DNA of 64,000 nucleotides from Molanna angustata (taxonomy: Eukaryota > Arthropoda > Insecta > Trichoptera > Molannidae). Both the position numbers and the translations under genes were made by a program. The stretch is taken from NCBI GenBank assembly GCA_963576475.1, contig OY754982.1, forward strand, positions 7,510,458 to 7,574,457, given 5' to 3'. The notes under the pieces are model-generated. The model did no database searches. It had not been told where the DNA came from and was given only the letters and a program-made list of their open reading frames with translations. Each line of letters opens with the position of its first letter. The first letter of the stretch is position 1. Positions 20,744 to 31,610 of the stretch are shown here, piece by piece.

Positions 20744-22204
20744 TAACTAGTTGCATGTAACAAATGAGATTCAAATGTCGATGGCGATAGTATGCATAAT
20801 TGAAGAATACGTACCAAACTATTAACACTTAAGTAAACACAAATAATGTTGGTATGTATGTCAGGATAGGATAGTATGGAGGTCAGTCTGTTTTTCCTAC
20901 CCAGAATATGAAAACAGCATGATGTATGTTTGTATATTAAGTAAGATCAAACTATTAGATGTCGTCACTAAATTAAGAGCGGTGATAGCCCAGCGGTAAT
21001 GTCGTCGCCTCACATGCTTGAGGTCGACGTTCGAATCCGGGCGGGGCACGCACCTCTGGATTTTTAAAAAATCTATGTGCGAATTTATATCACTAGCTAT
21101 GTGTAGCCATGATCCAATTTGTCTGGTTCCCCTTTCTAAGGGTTACGAAGGTCAGATGGCAGTCGCTTCAATGTAATAACCAGACTCGCCAATTCCAGGA
21201 TCATGGTCAAAGCGTACCCCGATAGAAACGGGACAAAAGTGCTAAGGTTAAAGAAGATGTCGTCACTAAATTCAATTTTTATAAAAATTATTAAAAAAAA
21301 TGAAAATAGAAAATCAAATCATTGGCTTTTTTCGATATTTTTTATAACTTTGGAAATATAGGCAGTTAAACACATTAAATTATCATAATAAAAATGTTCT
21401 GGAACTTTTTTAAAACACGAATTTGATATTTTTTATTTGTTTATATTTTTACCAATTTTCGGCGTTCAAACTTCTATGGTTTTTGAGATACGCTGAAAAT
21501 TGGTATAAATATACAAAAATAAAAAAATCTCAAAATTGTTTTTTTTTAAATTCCAGAGTTTATTTATCAAACGTTTTTTCATTAAGAAAAACATTTTTTT
21601 TCATGCGATAAATTTATGTGTTTAACTGCCTATTTTTCTAAAGTTTTTAAAAAATCGAAAAAATCCGAAACACCTCAACTAGATTTCTATTTAATTTTCT
21701 ATAAAAAATTTGGACATTGTAGTAGTATATCCCAATTTTTTTTAATAATTTTTACAAAATTTGAATTTAGTGACGACATCGTTTCATACAATTTGTAAGG
21801 CAGTAAATACTACACAATATTTCACTCAATAGCTTGATACCTACTTAATACATCATGCTGTTTCATATTCTGGGTAGGAAAAACAGACTGACTTCCATAC
21901 AAACATACATCATGCTGTTTCATATTCTGGGTAGGAAAAACAGACTGACTTCCATATCTACTATCCTATCCTGACATATGTTCCTACATTATATATATAC
22001 AAAACAAAATATCTTAATATTTATTTGAGTTTACATGTTTTATATAGAAAAAAAAATATTACCTACATATTTTATATAGAAAACAAAATATCTTAGAATA
22101 TTTATTAACTTGTGTTTAAGTGTTTATAGTTTGGTACGTATTCTTCAACTATGCATACTATCGCCATCGACAGTTGGATCTCATGTTTTACATGCAACTT
22201 GTTA
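20744..22204. repeat. FB-A, large foldback element (both arms present)
   Basis: The left arm starts AACTAGTTGCATGTAACA and runs through GATGGCGATAGTATGCATAA, TACGTACCAAACTAT and GTAGGAAAAACAGACTGACC (inverted here). The right arm ends with the reverse complements of the same blocks at about 21870-22200. The centre is near 21480 (CCAATTTTCGGCG opposite CGCTGAAAATTGG). Arms are about 600 bases without the SINE. A SINE has inserted in the left arm (20975-21254). Near 21845-21955 a 60-base piece is duplicated. No transposase frame was seen. Confidence 0.9.
20975..21254 (+). mobile_element. SINE-4, tRNA-derived, with 18-bp TSD
   Basis: A 280-base insert is flanked by perfect 18-base duplications AGATGTCGTCACTAAATT (20957-20974 and 21255-21272). 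The tRNA-like head has an A box (TAGCCCAGCGGTAATG) and a B box (CGTTCGAATCC), so it can be transcribed by RNA polymerase III. The body is non-coding (GGTTCCCCTTTCTAAGGG, GACTCGCCAATTCC) and it ends CTAAGGTTAAAGA. It interrupts FB-A and is therefore younger. Confidence 0.93.
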
Positions 22205-22600
22205 ATAAATAATATCTGTATCGAGATTATATTATATATTTAGGTACCTACCTAGTTATATTTAATAAATTATATGTGACAGCGAGAGTAACGACTATAT
22301 AATTCACATGATATATCTACATAATACTTATATGTATTTATATATGCACATATTTATTATTTCTGTAGATTATTGTTATATATTATATATGTAGGTATAT
22401 ACAATATATGTACATGTATGTTTGATTGTATTATATATATATACAATATCAGTGCTCTTAAAAATGACAAATACTTCAATAAAAATAATAATGTGATATA
22501 TTTTAATATACTTAGCTACGAAAATATGGAATACAGGCCTGTATTAGACAATTAGACAATATTATATATTAAAGTCGAATTTTTTTAAATTTATATCGAT
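22205..22600. other. AT-rich unassigned spacer
   Basis: Dominated by TATATA-rich sequence; no supported feature. Confidence 0.5.
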
Positions 22601-22604
22601 TAGA

Positions 22605-22750
22605 CTGTGAACGATATCCTGAAAGAAGAAAACGTATGAATCTTGCATAATAGGCGGTAATTGTATAAGATGATACATGAATGCAACGTAAATGAGGCGA
22701 TGGATGTGTGCCGAGATAGAAAAATGTGGCGTTTGGTTCTCACTGCCAAT
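22605..22750 (+). mobile_element. (TATG)-family RTE-type 3' fragment
   Basis: NDILKEE, then out of frame NVNEAMDVCRDRKMWRLVL, matches the C-terminal end of the copy at 50490-50865 (NDILKEG, MNVDEAVNVCQDRIVWRSVL). It contains a frameshift and a stop. Confidence 0.75.
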
Positions 22751-22774
22751 CTAACAATGGAAGAGATATCCTTA

Positions 22775-23385
22775 CACATTGATCTTCTTCTTGTGTCGCG
22801 CTTAACGGAGGTTGGCGATCATCACACCAATCTCATCCAGAGGGGCGAGTTCGGTTAAATGGTGGAATCAAAACAATCATGATAACCCATATCATGGATA
22901 TAATGATCTTTTAATCCATAATATGGGTAATAATGACATTTTTGATTCCATCGTTTAACCGTACTTGCCACCCAGATCTTTCGCCAACCTAATTAGTGAC
23001 GTCGCAGCCGGAATCTTCTACCCAGAAAACCAGTCATCCCAGGATGCGTAATTTCTGAATAACAGACCAACTAGGTCTACTAAACAAAGAAGAAGAAGCA
23101 TCCAGAATCTCGAACCACTGCCTGAGATTTTTAAGCCACTATATTATCAATTTATACCCCTTACTCCATCTTCCCTTTATCTTTCCCTTCACTATAAACT
23201 GTAGAAGGGCATATATATCACCGCGGAATATGTGGCCTCAAAATGCAGCTTTGTGTCTCTTGACAGTGATCAGCAACTCTTTCTCTTTCTCCATCACATT
23301 TAAAACTCTTTCATTGGAGATTCTATCGACCTATGAGATGCACATCAATCTTCTGTATATTCCATCGTTCCACTCCATATAACTT
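22775..23385 (-). pseudogene. RTE-type LINE 3' fragment interrupted by FB-D
   Basis: In broken minus-strand frames it gives WLKNLRQWF, RHKAAFWGHIFRGD, LLQFIVKGKIEGK and a final MMIANLR near an AAGAAGAAG run. These are conserved pieces of a common RTE-type family with a (GAA) tail. The FB-D palindrome 22842-22971 sits inside it. Confidence 0.75.
22842..22971. repeat. FB-D foldback, diverged copy with 5-bp TSD
   Basis: GGGGCGAGTTCGGTTAAATG and GGTGGAATCAAAA are mirrored by TTTTGATTCCATCG, TTTAACC and TACTTGCC at the right. The inner part pairs ACCCATATCATGGAT with ATCCATAATATGGGT. CCAGA flanks both sides (22837-22841 and 22972-22976) and fits a 5-bp target duplication. Confidence 0.85.
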
Positions 23386-23480
23386 CTTCTTCTTCTTCTT
23401 CAGCCCCTTTCACTCCACTGCTGGATAAAGGCCTCTTCCAGAATTTTCCACTTCTCTCTATCCTGGGCGCTCTGTTACCA
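23386..23480 (-). mobile_element. RTE-type tail (GAA family)
   Basis: Antisense (TTC)n is followed by TCCACTGCTGGATAAAGGCC and TCTTCCAGAATTTTCCACTT, as at 27504 and following. It is the extreme 3' end only and abuts the previous fragment. Confidence 0.8.
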
Positions 23481-24194
23481 CCCATGTCCTTCCAGTTCGA
23501 CAACAATAGTAAATTGTAAATTAATAAGTTCTTAAATTTGTAGAAAATATTTTTATTTAATTTGTTTAGAAATAATTATACAATGGCGGGATAGTAACAT
23601 TTAACACTCTCTTCCAACCAAAACAAACAAATCAAGCTTTAAGTTAATATATTTCTGTACATAACTACCTATATCTAGGATTTCTACATACTAGATGGTT
23701 GTGATTATAGTCCATTTATAAAAACATTACTTTAATTTTTCCAAGGATTACAAATAAATAAATTTATAAAATAAATTATTATTTTATTAATACGTAACTG
23801 TCGGCTGATTAGTTTTTAATACAATGATGTTGTGATATATCCAATTATCAACCACATGTTTTAATGTAATTTTATATTTTTAATTTTGAAAAGGTAATCT
23901 ATCTATTATAAATAATTTATTATCAAACGAACCGAAACTGATTACATTATTAGTAAATAATGATAAGTTAGCGTTTTCCTTAAAAAAAATCATTTGAAAC
24001 CAATACGGTTTTATGAAAGTTATTCTATAGAATATACTCACACTTTTTAATACATACATATATATACACTTTCATTTTAGATTAAATATATTAGATAGCA
24101 TTATTTTTATACTAAAAAAAATATAAAATATAATGATCTCATTAAACACTACAAAATCAAAAGTCTCTCATCCCGTCGTCGAGTCACAGACCTG
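23481..24194. other. AT-rich unassigned spacer
   Basis: No supported feature was seen. Confidence 0.5.
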
Positions 24195-24377
24195 GGGGGC
24201 AAGTCTGGTTCGACCGGCGAAATCAAAAGCCCAGTGATTACCCATATCATGGATATAATTATCGTATGGAGTTCTATGACGTCTAAAGATATTGTAGAAC
24301 TCCATATAATAATTATATCCATGATATGGGTAAACAAGGAGGGTTTTCATTTCGACGGTCAACCAGACTTGTCCCCC
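24195..24377. repeat. FB-D foldback, best-preserved palindrome
   Basis: GGGGGCAAGTCTGGTTCGAC, CGGCGAAATCAAAA and GATTACCCATATCATGGATA on the left are mirrored by TATCCATGATATGGGTAA, TTTTCATTTCGACGGTC and ACCAGACTTGTCCCCC on the right. The loop is around GACGTCTAAAGATATTG. It is about 183 bases with no coding capacity. The other copies are at 4682, 22842, 30510 and 35697. Confidence 0.93.
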
Positions 24378-24384
24378 TGATCTA

Positions 24385-25005
24385 CTTGTAAAAAAATTAT
24401 CAACAATCAAATTGACACCGATCTTCTATCTGAAATAAAACTTCACACAAATTCTCGTACAAGGAACCCAGAACTATTTAGATTACAGTTTTCCAACATT
24501 AACACAAGTTTTTTTTAATCCTATTACAAGGATGTGTAGATTTTATAATACTTTACATATTAACAAGGACATAGATATTTTTGGTGACAGTCTGGTGACA
24601 TTCAGAAGAAAACTTTCCCCACTTATAAATTAACATATTAAACTAGCTTTTTGTTTTAATTATTTTCTAGCTATAATGTTTCTCTTTTATATCTGTTTAT
24701 GCTTAATTGTATATTTTATAGTAATGTTTATCTTTTTGTTTTCTTTTATTAACATCTTTCACTATTTTTCTTTGTTGTGATCTTAATTTCTATTGTATCT
24801 GTTTTTTATATAACTATGTAAATTCCATTTAAGATATTATTATCTTTTAGATTTGTTTGCCAATTTTTAATGCAGGATGTGGTCACTTGTAATTGGCTGA
24901 CCAGTTTTATATTAGCTTTTTCTTATTTTATGAACCTATTGATGTATAATAACTTGTTAGCTGTAAGTGGTCCTTAATGATACATAAATAAATAACTTAT
25001 ACAGT
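24385..25005 (+). pseudogene. LINE C-terminal fragment with 3' UTR, clade unresolved
   Basis: Translation gives NNQIDTDLLSEIKLHTNSRT and RNPELFRLQFSNINTSFF, then, out of frame, LHINKDIDIFGDSLVTFRRK. This is the spacing seen at the extreme C-terminal end of several Jockey/CR1-type LINEs. An AT-rich 3' UTR of about 350 bases follows, ending near an (AATA) run at 24985. Confidence 0.6.
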
Positions 25006-25984
25006 GTTTTTTTTGTGGGAAGTATAAAGTAAACACCAAGTTCTATAATAGTTACCCATTGTTTATTCTGACATAAACCAGCTGTACTGTACACCCCACC
25101 ATAGACAATATTTATTATTGTACATGGAGTGTACAACAATAATATGTAAATCTATTTTTTTCAGTTTCGTCCGTCGAATTGAAAGTTTTATAGTTCCATA
25201 AAACAAGGAAAACCTTTTTACAAAAAAAAACAGACAGTCAATAAACAACAATAATTATTAATGATAAGGCCAAATACAAACATACGAACATACCCACTAT
25301 TTATACATATGGATATTAAAATATGTTATAAATAATATATATGTTCGTTATCAAAACATAAGTCAATTTAACATATCTTTCATACTGGGGTAACCATAAT
25401 TTTATTAAATGTTCATACAATAAAGTGCACAAAACGGACTAATTGTTATAAGCCAATCTCTGCCAGCCATAGTGAAGATCAAATGAATTTGATACCTATG
25501 ATAAGAAAATAATAAATATGGCAACGACTAGGGAGGAGAGAATCCAAGGACGCAAAAGGAATTAACATTTTTTATAGAATGTATGTCCTCATAACAAGTA
25601 GGTACATTATACATCCTCATATTTATATAAAACTATTTTAACTGTTCGTTAGCATGCTAATATTTTACTGCAATTTTCTAATAATGCAACTACAAAGGAT
25701 GATAATGGATTTATAATAGATCGCAATGGATTTATAATGGATCGCAATGGATTTAAAGTGGATAGTAATGGAAAAAGCGGTGCTGTCATTGCTCTTTTTC
25801 AAAGTGTGTATATAATTATTTGTATATTTTAATGACTTTTGCATTTCAATGTGTATGTACCTATATATTTTATTTCAAATTGTATTTTTTTATATATTTA
25901 CTGTTTTTGTTATAGTAGTTTATGATTGATTTAAGTTTTCTTTTGTTATTCAATGTGTGTAGATAATTGTTGTTTATGTGTAAA
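25006..25984. other. AT-rich spacer
   Basis: A short direct repeat (TGGATTTATAATGGATCGCAA) lies at 25705-25760. Bases 25800-25984 look like a retroelement 3' UTR that leads into the (AAAT)n run. No gene was seen. Confidence 0.5.
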
Positions 25985-26490
<506 letters not shown>

Positions 26491-27119
26491 ACATCGATGG
26501 GTTAGTACCAAAATATTGTATGTCCACTTTTTATAGTTTTGAGATAAACGGTTTTGAAAGTTTGAACTCTTATATTATTAATTCAACAATTTGATAACCT
26601 ATTAGTAACTATTATTGTTTTATTATATTGCTTCAACATTTGTGTGCATAATAACTTATTTTATATATGTGCATTAATCATATTTTTGAAGAAAAATGAC
26701 AGTTTTTAAGGCCATGTTGTAGGCCGAGCATTGACATACAATATTTAGGAGCCAAAATGTGCAGGCCAAGCATGGACATACAATACTTGGAATAAAGATG
26801 TGTTGTTAATGGACATACTTCAACTGTGCTTCATATTAAACATTACTCTTATTAATATATTTCATAACTCATCATAATATTTCCATATTTAAGTCTCAAT
26901 TTATATTTCATTTTACATAACATTAAGTAATTATGAATTACAGTATTAAAAATCATGAATTTGTACTATTGCATAGTACTATTGTAATGAAGAATGAATA
27001 TGAGTATTTCTAATGCAATGTTTGGTTTAAATTGAATAACTTTAATCGACGTGTAAAACATGAATCGATGTAGTTTAAATTTTTTGCGTGTTTTAAACAA
27101 TATCAAAAATTCGATCGTC
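26491..27119. other. AT-rich unassigned spacer
   Basis: A short imperfect direct repeat (GCCGAGCATTGACATACAAT and GCCAAGCATGGACATACAAT) occurs at about 26720-26785. No gene was seen. Confidence 0.5.
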
Positions 27120-29595
27120 TGTCGATTCGTTCAAGAGAATGAAATTCTTTTGAAGGAAAAGATAGTTAAAATCCAAAACGCGTGTATGAAGGAATTGTAT
27201 GTAGGGTCTCCTTTTTTTACGTCTTTTCCAAATTTGAAGTCAAAAAACACCAATTTAGAGGCTTCGCAGCATATATGTTCCATATACGGATTTACTCAGA
27301 ATTCGGAGTAGAACATTTCGTGTGTCTGTATGTCTGTGTGTCCCCCCTTATAACTTTTGATTCGCTCAATTTACAGAGCCCAAAATTTCAGAATACATAA
27401 ACAGTTATAGGCCTACAAAACTTTTATACTCAGAATTTTGAATTATTGTTTCAGTCAGGGGTTATCAACTTTTGAATTTTTGGTTTATTTTTCCATATAT
27501 CTCTTCTTCTTCTTATTCTTTCTCAGCCACCTCTTCACTGCTGGATGTAGGCCTCTTCTAAAAGCTTCCACTCGTCTTTTTTCTGGGCTTTTCGAACCCA
27601 TCCGTTTCCAGCGACAGGGACAATATCATCGGCCCACCTTTTCTGGGGCCGGCCTATTCCCCTTTTCATATCCCATGTTCTCGAATTAAGAATTCTGGGT
27701 GCCCATCTTTCCGTACCCTGTCTGGCAACATGACCTGCCCATTGCCATTTAAGTTTTGTGACTCGATTCATGACATCAACAACTTTTGTCTGGCGTCTGA
27801 TTTCTTCATTTCTAATTTTGTCTCTTAGACTTACGCCTATCATTTGCCTTTCCATGGATCTCTGAGTGCATTTATGCCTATGTATGGTCCTCGCAGTTAG
27901 CGTGATAGTTTCCAGACCATACGTAAGCACAGGCAGGATACATGTATCAAACACTTTTCTTTTCAGACATGTGGGAATATCTCTGTTTTTTAGGACATGT
28001 TTAAGTTTCCCAAAGGCTGTCCAACCTAGTTCGATCCTTCTGGGTATTTCTGCTGTCTGGTTATCCTTTCCTAATTTTATCTTGTGTCCAAGGTATATAT
28101 ATTCTTCAACAGCTTCAATTATTTTACTATCAATTGTGATAGTGCTGTTAGATGGACTCATGATTTTCGTTTTGTTAATATTAATTTCCAGGCCGACCAT
28201 TAGGGAAGCATCGTGGAGTTATTTTATCATAATATGAAGTTCTTCCAGATCATCACTTATAAGCACTATGTCATCTGCAAAACGGAGGTGGTTTAAGTTT
28301 GTTCCATTTATTTTTATTCCCTTGTCTTCCCAGTTCAAAGTTTTAAATATGCCCTCCAAAACCAATGTAAATAGTTTAGGTGATATGGTATCTCCTTGTC
28401 TGACACCTCTTTTTATATTGATTTTTTCTGTTTTTGTGTTTTCATCGATTCTTACATCCATGGTGGCGTGTTCATATATAAATTTGATAAGCCTTGAATA
28501 TCTGGAGTCAATTCTCGCATCATTTAATGCGTTTATTATTTCACATTGTTCTACAGAGTCAAATGCTTTTTTATAGTCGATGAATGCAAGATAAATTGTT
28601 ATATTATATTCAGTAGTTTTCTCAATTAGTAGGCGCAGAGTTTGGATATGGTCTGTAGTTCCAAAATATTTTCTAAAGCCAGCTTGTTCAATTGGTCAGG
28701 ATCCCTTTTTTTATACAATAATATAACTTCAGAATTTTGCCACTTTTCAGGTGTGACCTCCAGTTCTACGCACTTGTTTAGGAGTATTTTTATTGCTTCA
28801 ATGATTTCTTCCCCACCCAACTTTATCATGTCGCTTGTCACTTGATCTTCACCTGGACTTTTATTATTTTTCATGTATTTGAGTGCATTTTTAATTTCAT
28901 TATAATCTATCTCTTGTATCTCTTCGGAGCCAACATTTAGCACAGTTACATTTGTTACATTTTCATTACATTATTTGTTATTTACATTTTCTATTTATAT
29001 ATCTCAGAAATCATAAAAGCTAGAACGCTGAAAATTGATATCAACATAGACAATTACAAAATCTCAAATTAATTTTTTTTTAAAAATTCCAAAGTTTCTC
29101 AAACATTTTTATTATGAAAAATATTTTTTTAATGATAAATTTATGAGTTTAACTGCCTATATTTCCAAACTTTTTAAAAATATCGAAAAAAGCCGAAACA
29201 CCCAAACTAGATAATTTAAATTTCTATAAAAAATATTAGCATTGTATTAGCACATCCCAATTTTTTTTAACAATTTTTATAAAAATTGAATTTAGTGACG
29301 ACATTGCTTCATACAATTTGTATGGCAGTCGCCTATACACAATAATATGTAAGAAGACTAAATAGTTTGATAGGTACTTAATCTCCAAACATACATACAG
29401 AAGCATCATGCTGTTTTCATATTCCGGGTAGGAAAAGAGGACTGACATCCATACTGTCCTATCTTGACATACATACCAACATGTATTAAAATTTTCAATT
29501 ATTTGGATTTATGGGTTTATATTTTGATTCTTATTCTTCAACTATACATACTATCGCTGTCGACAGTTGGATCTCATGTGTTACATGCAACTAGT
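27120..29595. repeat. FB-A copy (one orientation) split by an RTE
   Basis: The blocks GAGGCTTCGCAGCATATATG, CAGTCAGGGGTTATCAACTT, TAAAAGCTAGAACGCTGAAA, TTTAGTGACGACAT, CATGCTGTTTTCATATTC and TCTCATGTGTTACATGCAAC follow the order of the other FB-A copies. The RTE 27504-28996 interrupts it, flanked by a 9-base duplication. No second arm was identified here. Confidence 0.85.
27504..28996 (-). pseudogene. RTE-type LINE, 5'-truncated, frameshifted, with TSD
   Basis: Flanked by ATATATCTC (27495-27503 and 28997-29005), which reconstitutes FB-A sequence. Minus-strand pieces in order are: residues from 28943 (KNNKSPGEDQVTSDMIKLGG, EKWQNSEVILLYKK); from 28461 (INIKRGVRQGDTISPKLFTL and LRFADDIVLISDD, the catalytic FADD box); and from 28200 (GLEININKTKIM, VFDTCILPVLTYGLET, AGHVARQGTERW, RWADDIVPVAG, EEAYIQQ). 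At least two frameshifts separate them. The 3' tail is antisense (TTC)n. It is a dead copy of a (GAA)n-tailed family also seen at 23386 and 42290. Confidence 0.92.
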
Positions 29596-30480
29596 AATCA
29601 TATTCCTAAGAGTGGCCTTTTTGAAATTAGGTAGGTACATTATTCTATAGCAACTTTTGAGCGTACCCATTTGACTAACGAAAACGATACATACATACCT
29701 ATCGTACATCCCTACATGTGTTGTATAGAAAACAAAATATATTAAAATATTCAAAAATTTGGATTTATGGGTTAATAGTTTGGTACGTATTCTTCAACTA
29801 TACATAGTATCGCTGTCGACAGTTGGATCTCATGTGCTACATGCAACTAGTTTTAATCAAATTGATTCTAGTTCTACGTATGTATGTATTTTCCTTTTTA
29901 CAGGCCGACCTTTTCAGCTGAATAGGCCCCTATCAACTAATTTTCAGCGCTCTTGATAGTTAAATAACGCCACGAAAATGGCGCTTTTATTATTATTATG
30001 ACTTATCGCCTGGTCACCCCAACAACGGAAAAAAACGGCTCAACTGACTGATAATATGTAATCTGAGCCGACCCCGTATGTTACATTATCAGTTCTGGGT
30101 GAGAGTGCTGACTGATTGAGGAGAACCAATTGTTGTCTAGTGTCACTAGCGAAAATCGAGCAAAACTGAACCTTAAATCACGACTGTTTTGATGTCATAT
30201 TGGCGGGAGATTCGAGATGTCGCAAGGTCTGGTTTCTATTGCTCTGATCTTTTTTGGGTATCTCTTTAATACTCGGTCCAATTATAATAGACACATTTGA
30301 TAAGATGTACGTAAACACGGAGTAACTGATAAGAGGGATTTATACTTTACACACGGGAAATATAATACCTATATCTTATTTTATTAACAAACAAAGATGT
30401 ATTTTTATATGTCCGGGGTCATTCTTAAGTGGCTGTATCGTGGTTGTATCAATAATGCATTTTGAATTCAGAATCTCAAA
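29596..30480. other. Spacer with an FB-A end fragment
   Basis: Bases about 29700-29855 repeat the FB-A terminal segment (GGTACGTATTCTTCAACTAT, GACAGTTGGATCTCATGTG). Nothing else was recognised to 30480. Confidence 0.6.
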
Positions 30481-31020
30481 GTCATCATCATCATAAGCTC
30501 GACAGCCCAGGGGCGCAAGTCTGGTTCGACCGGCGAAATCAAAACCTTAGTGATTACCCATATCATGGATATAATTATCATATGGATTTATTTCTATGAC
30601 ATCTAAATGATATGGGTAATCACAAGGGTTTTGATTTCGCCGATTGAACCAAACTTGCCCTCCTGGGTGGGCCTTGACTGAAACCAGGAGTCTCCTCCAT
30701 TCCCGTCTATCCGTTGCCTTCGTTCTCCAGTTTCTAATATCTATTGTGGAAGCATCGGCATCGACACTGTCCATCCATCGAGTCCTTGGTCTTCCTGGTC
30801 TCCTTCGACCTTGTGGCACAGAAAGTGTGAGGCGTTTTGTGGGGTTGTCGTCGTCCGTTTGGATTATGTGACCAGCCCATCTTAAGCGCCCTATCTTGAT
30901 GGAACTGATCACATCGGGCTCTTCATAGGTCTCGTAATCGACGACGCCAACTATTAGTCTCTTTTATTGGCCCGTAGATCGTTCGAAGTATCCTTCTCGG
31001 TTCGAAGGATCCTTCTCTCA
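30481..31020 (-). pseudogene. RTE-type LINE 3' fragment with (GAT) tail, split by FB-D
   Basis: The minus-strand frame gives IGRLRWAGHIIQTDDDNPTK, GRRRPGRPRTRWMDSVD, RNWRTKATDRREWRRLL and KAHPG, the C-terminal end of RTE-type proteins. The reading frame then runs into FB-D (30510-30663), which inserted a few codons before the stop. The antisense (CATCAT) tail lies at 30482-30495. Confidence 0.88.
30510..30663. repeat. FB-D foldback inserted in an RTE
   Basis: GCAAGTCTGGTTCGACCGGC, GAAATCAAAACC and GATTACCCATATCAT are mirrored by ATGATATGGGTAATC, GGTTTTGATTTCGCC and AACTTGCCC. Its position inside the RTE C-terminal codons shows it is younger than that RTE. The target duplication is not clear. 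Confidence 0.88.
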
Positions 31021-31424
31021 AGTAATTTATCATTATTATTGCCGTTGGACAAATTGTAACCAAGCTTTTTGGATCAAGTTAATTTAATGAAGATCAAACT
31101 CTAATTCTTCTCAATGGCACTGTCCTAACTTATTGCGTATATTAGCTATTGGGGTCCGTTCTTCTCGTCCTCAGGCTGTATACTCTGCGGTTCTTGATAT
31201 CGCTTTCATACTAGTCGTTTCTTTGTAAAATCTTGGGGGAAGGATAAACTAGGAAGATTAATATCTATTGCCTTATTTACGGTATGGTCTGGTGGTCTCA
31301 ATTTTACATGCCCATACTATCTCAGCTGACTCCATTTTCCATGCCCATACTCCGAGGCTACCACAAATAAAATAATATCATAATTAAAATCATAGTAATT
31401 AATTAATTTTAATTTTAATTAATA
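31021..31424. other. Unassigned spacer
   Basis: A short imperfect direct repeat around CATGCCCATACT (31307 and 31342) is present. No gene or known element was recognised. Confidence 0.45.
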
Positions 31425-31610
31425 TTGCTTCTCATACTATGTCAAATTTTAATTTAACACGCACCCAATAACAAGTTGCCACATTCTGGAGACTTACGAT
31501 ATTCACAGATCCAGACTGAAATACAATTAAAAACTGTCTCTCCGTCGGGGATCGATCCCGGGACCTTTGGATCAGTATTCAGATACCCAACCAGCTGAGC
31601 CACGAAGGCC
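31425..31610 (-). mobile_element. SINE-1, tRNA-derived, nearly complete
   Basis: On the minus strand the head reads GGCCTTCGTGGCTCAGCTGG, with the A box (TGGCTCAGCTGG), then a B-box-like GGGATCGATCCC. The body contains GTAAGTCTCCAGAATGTGGC and TTGTTATTGGGTGCGTG, with an AATTAATT-type tail. No duplication could be fixed because the tail side is low complexity. Confidence 0.85.
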
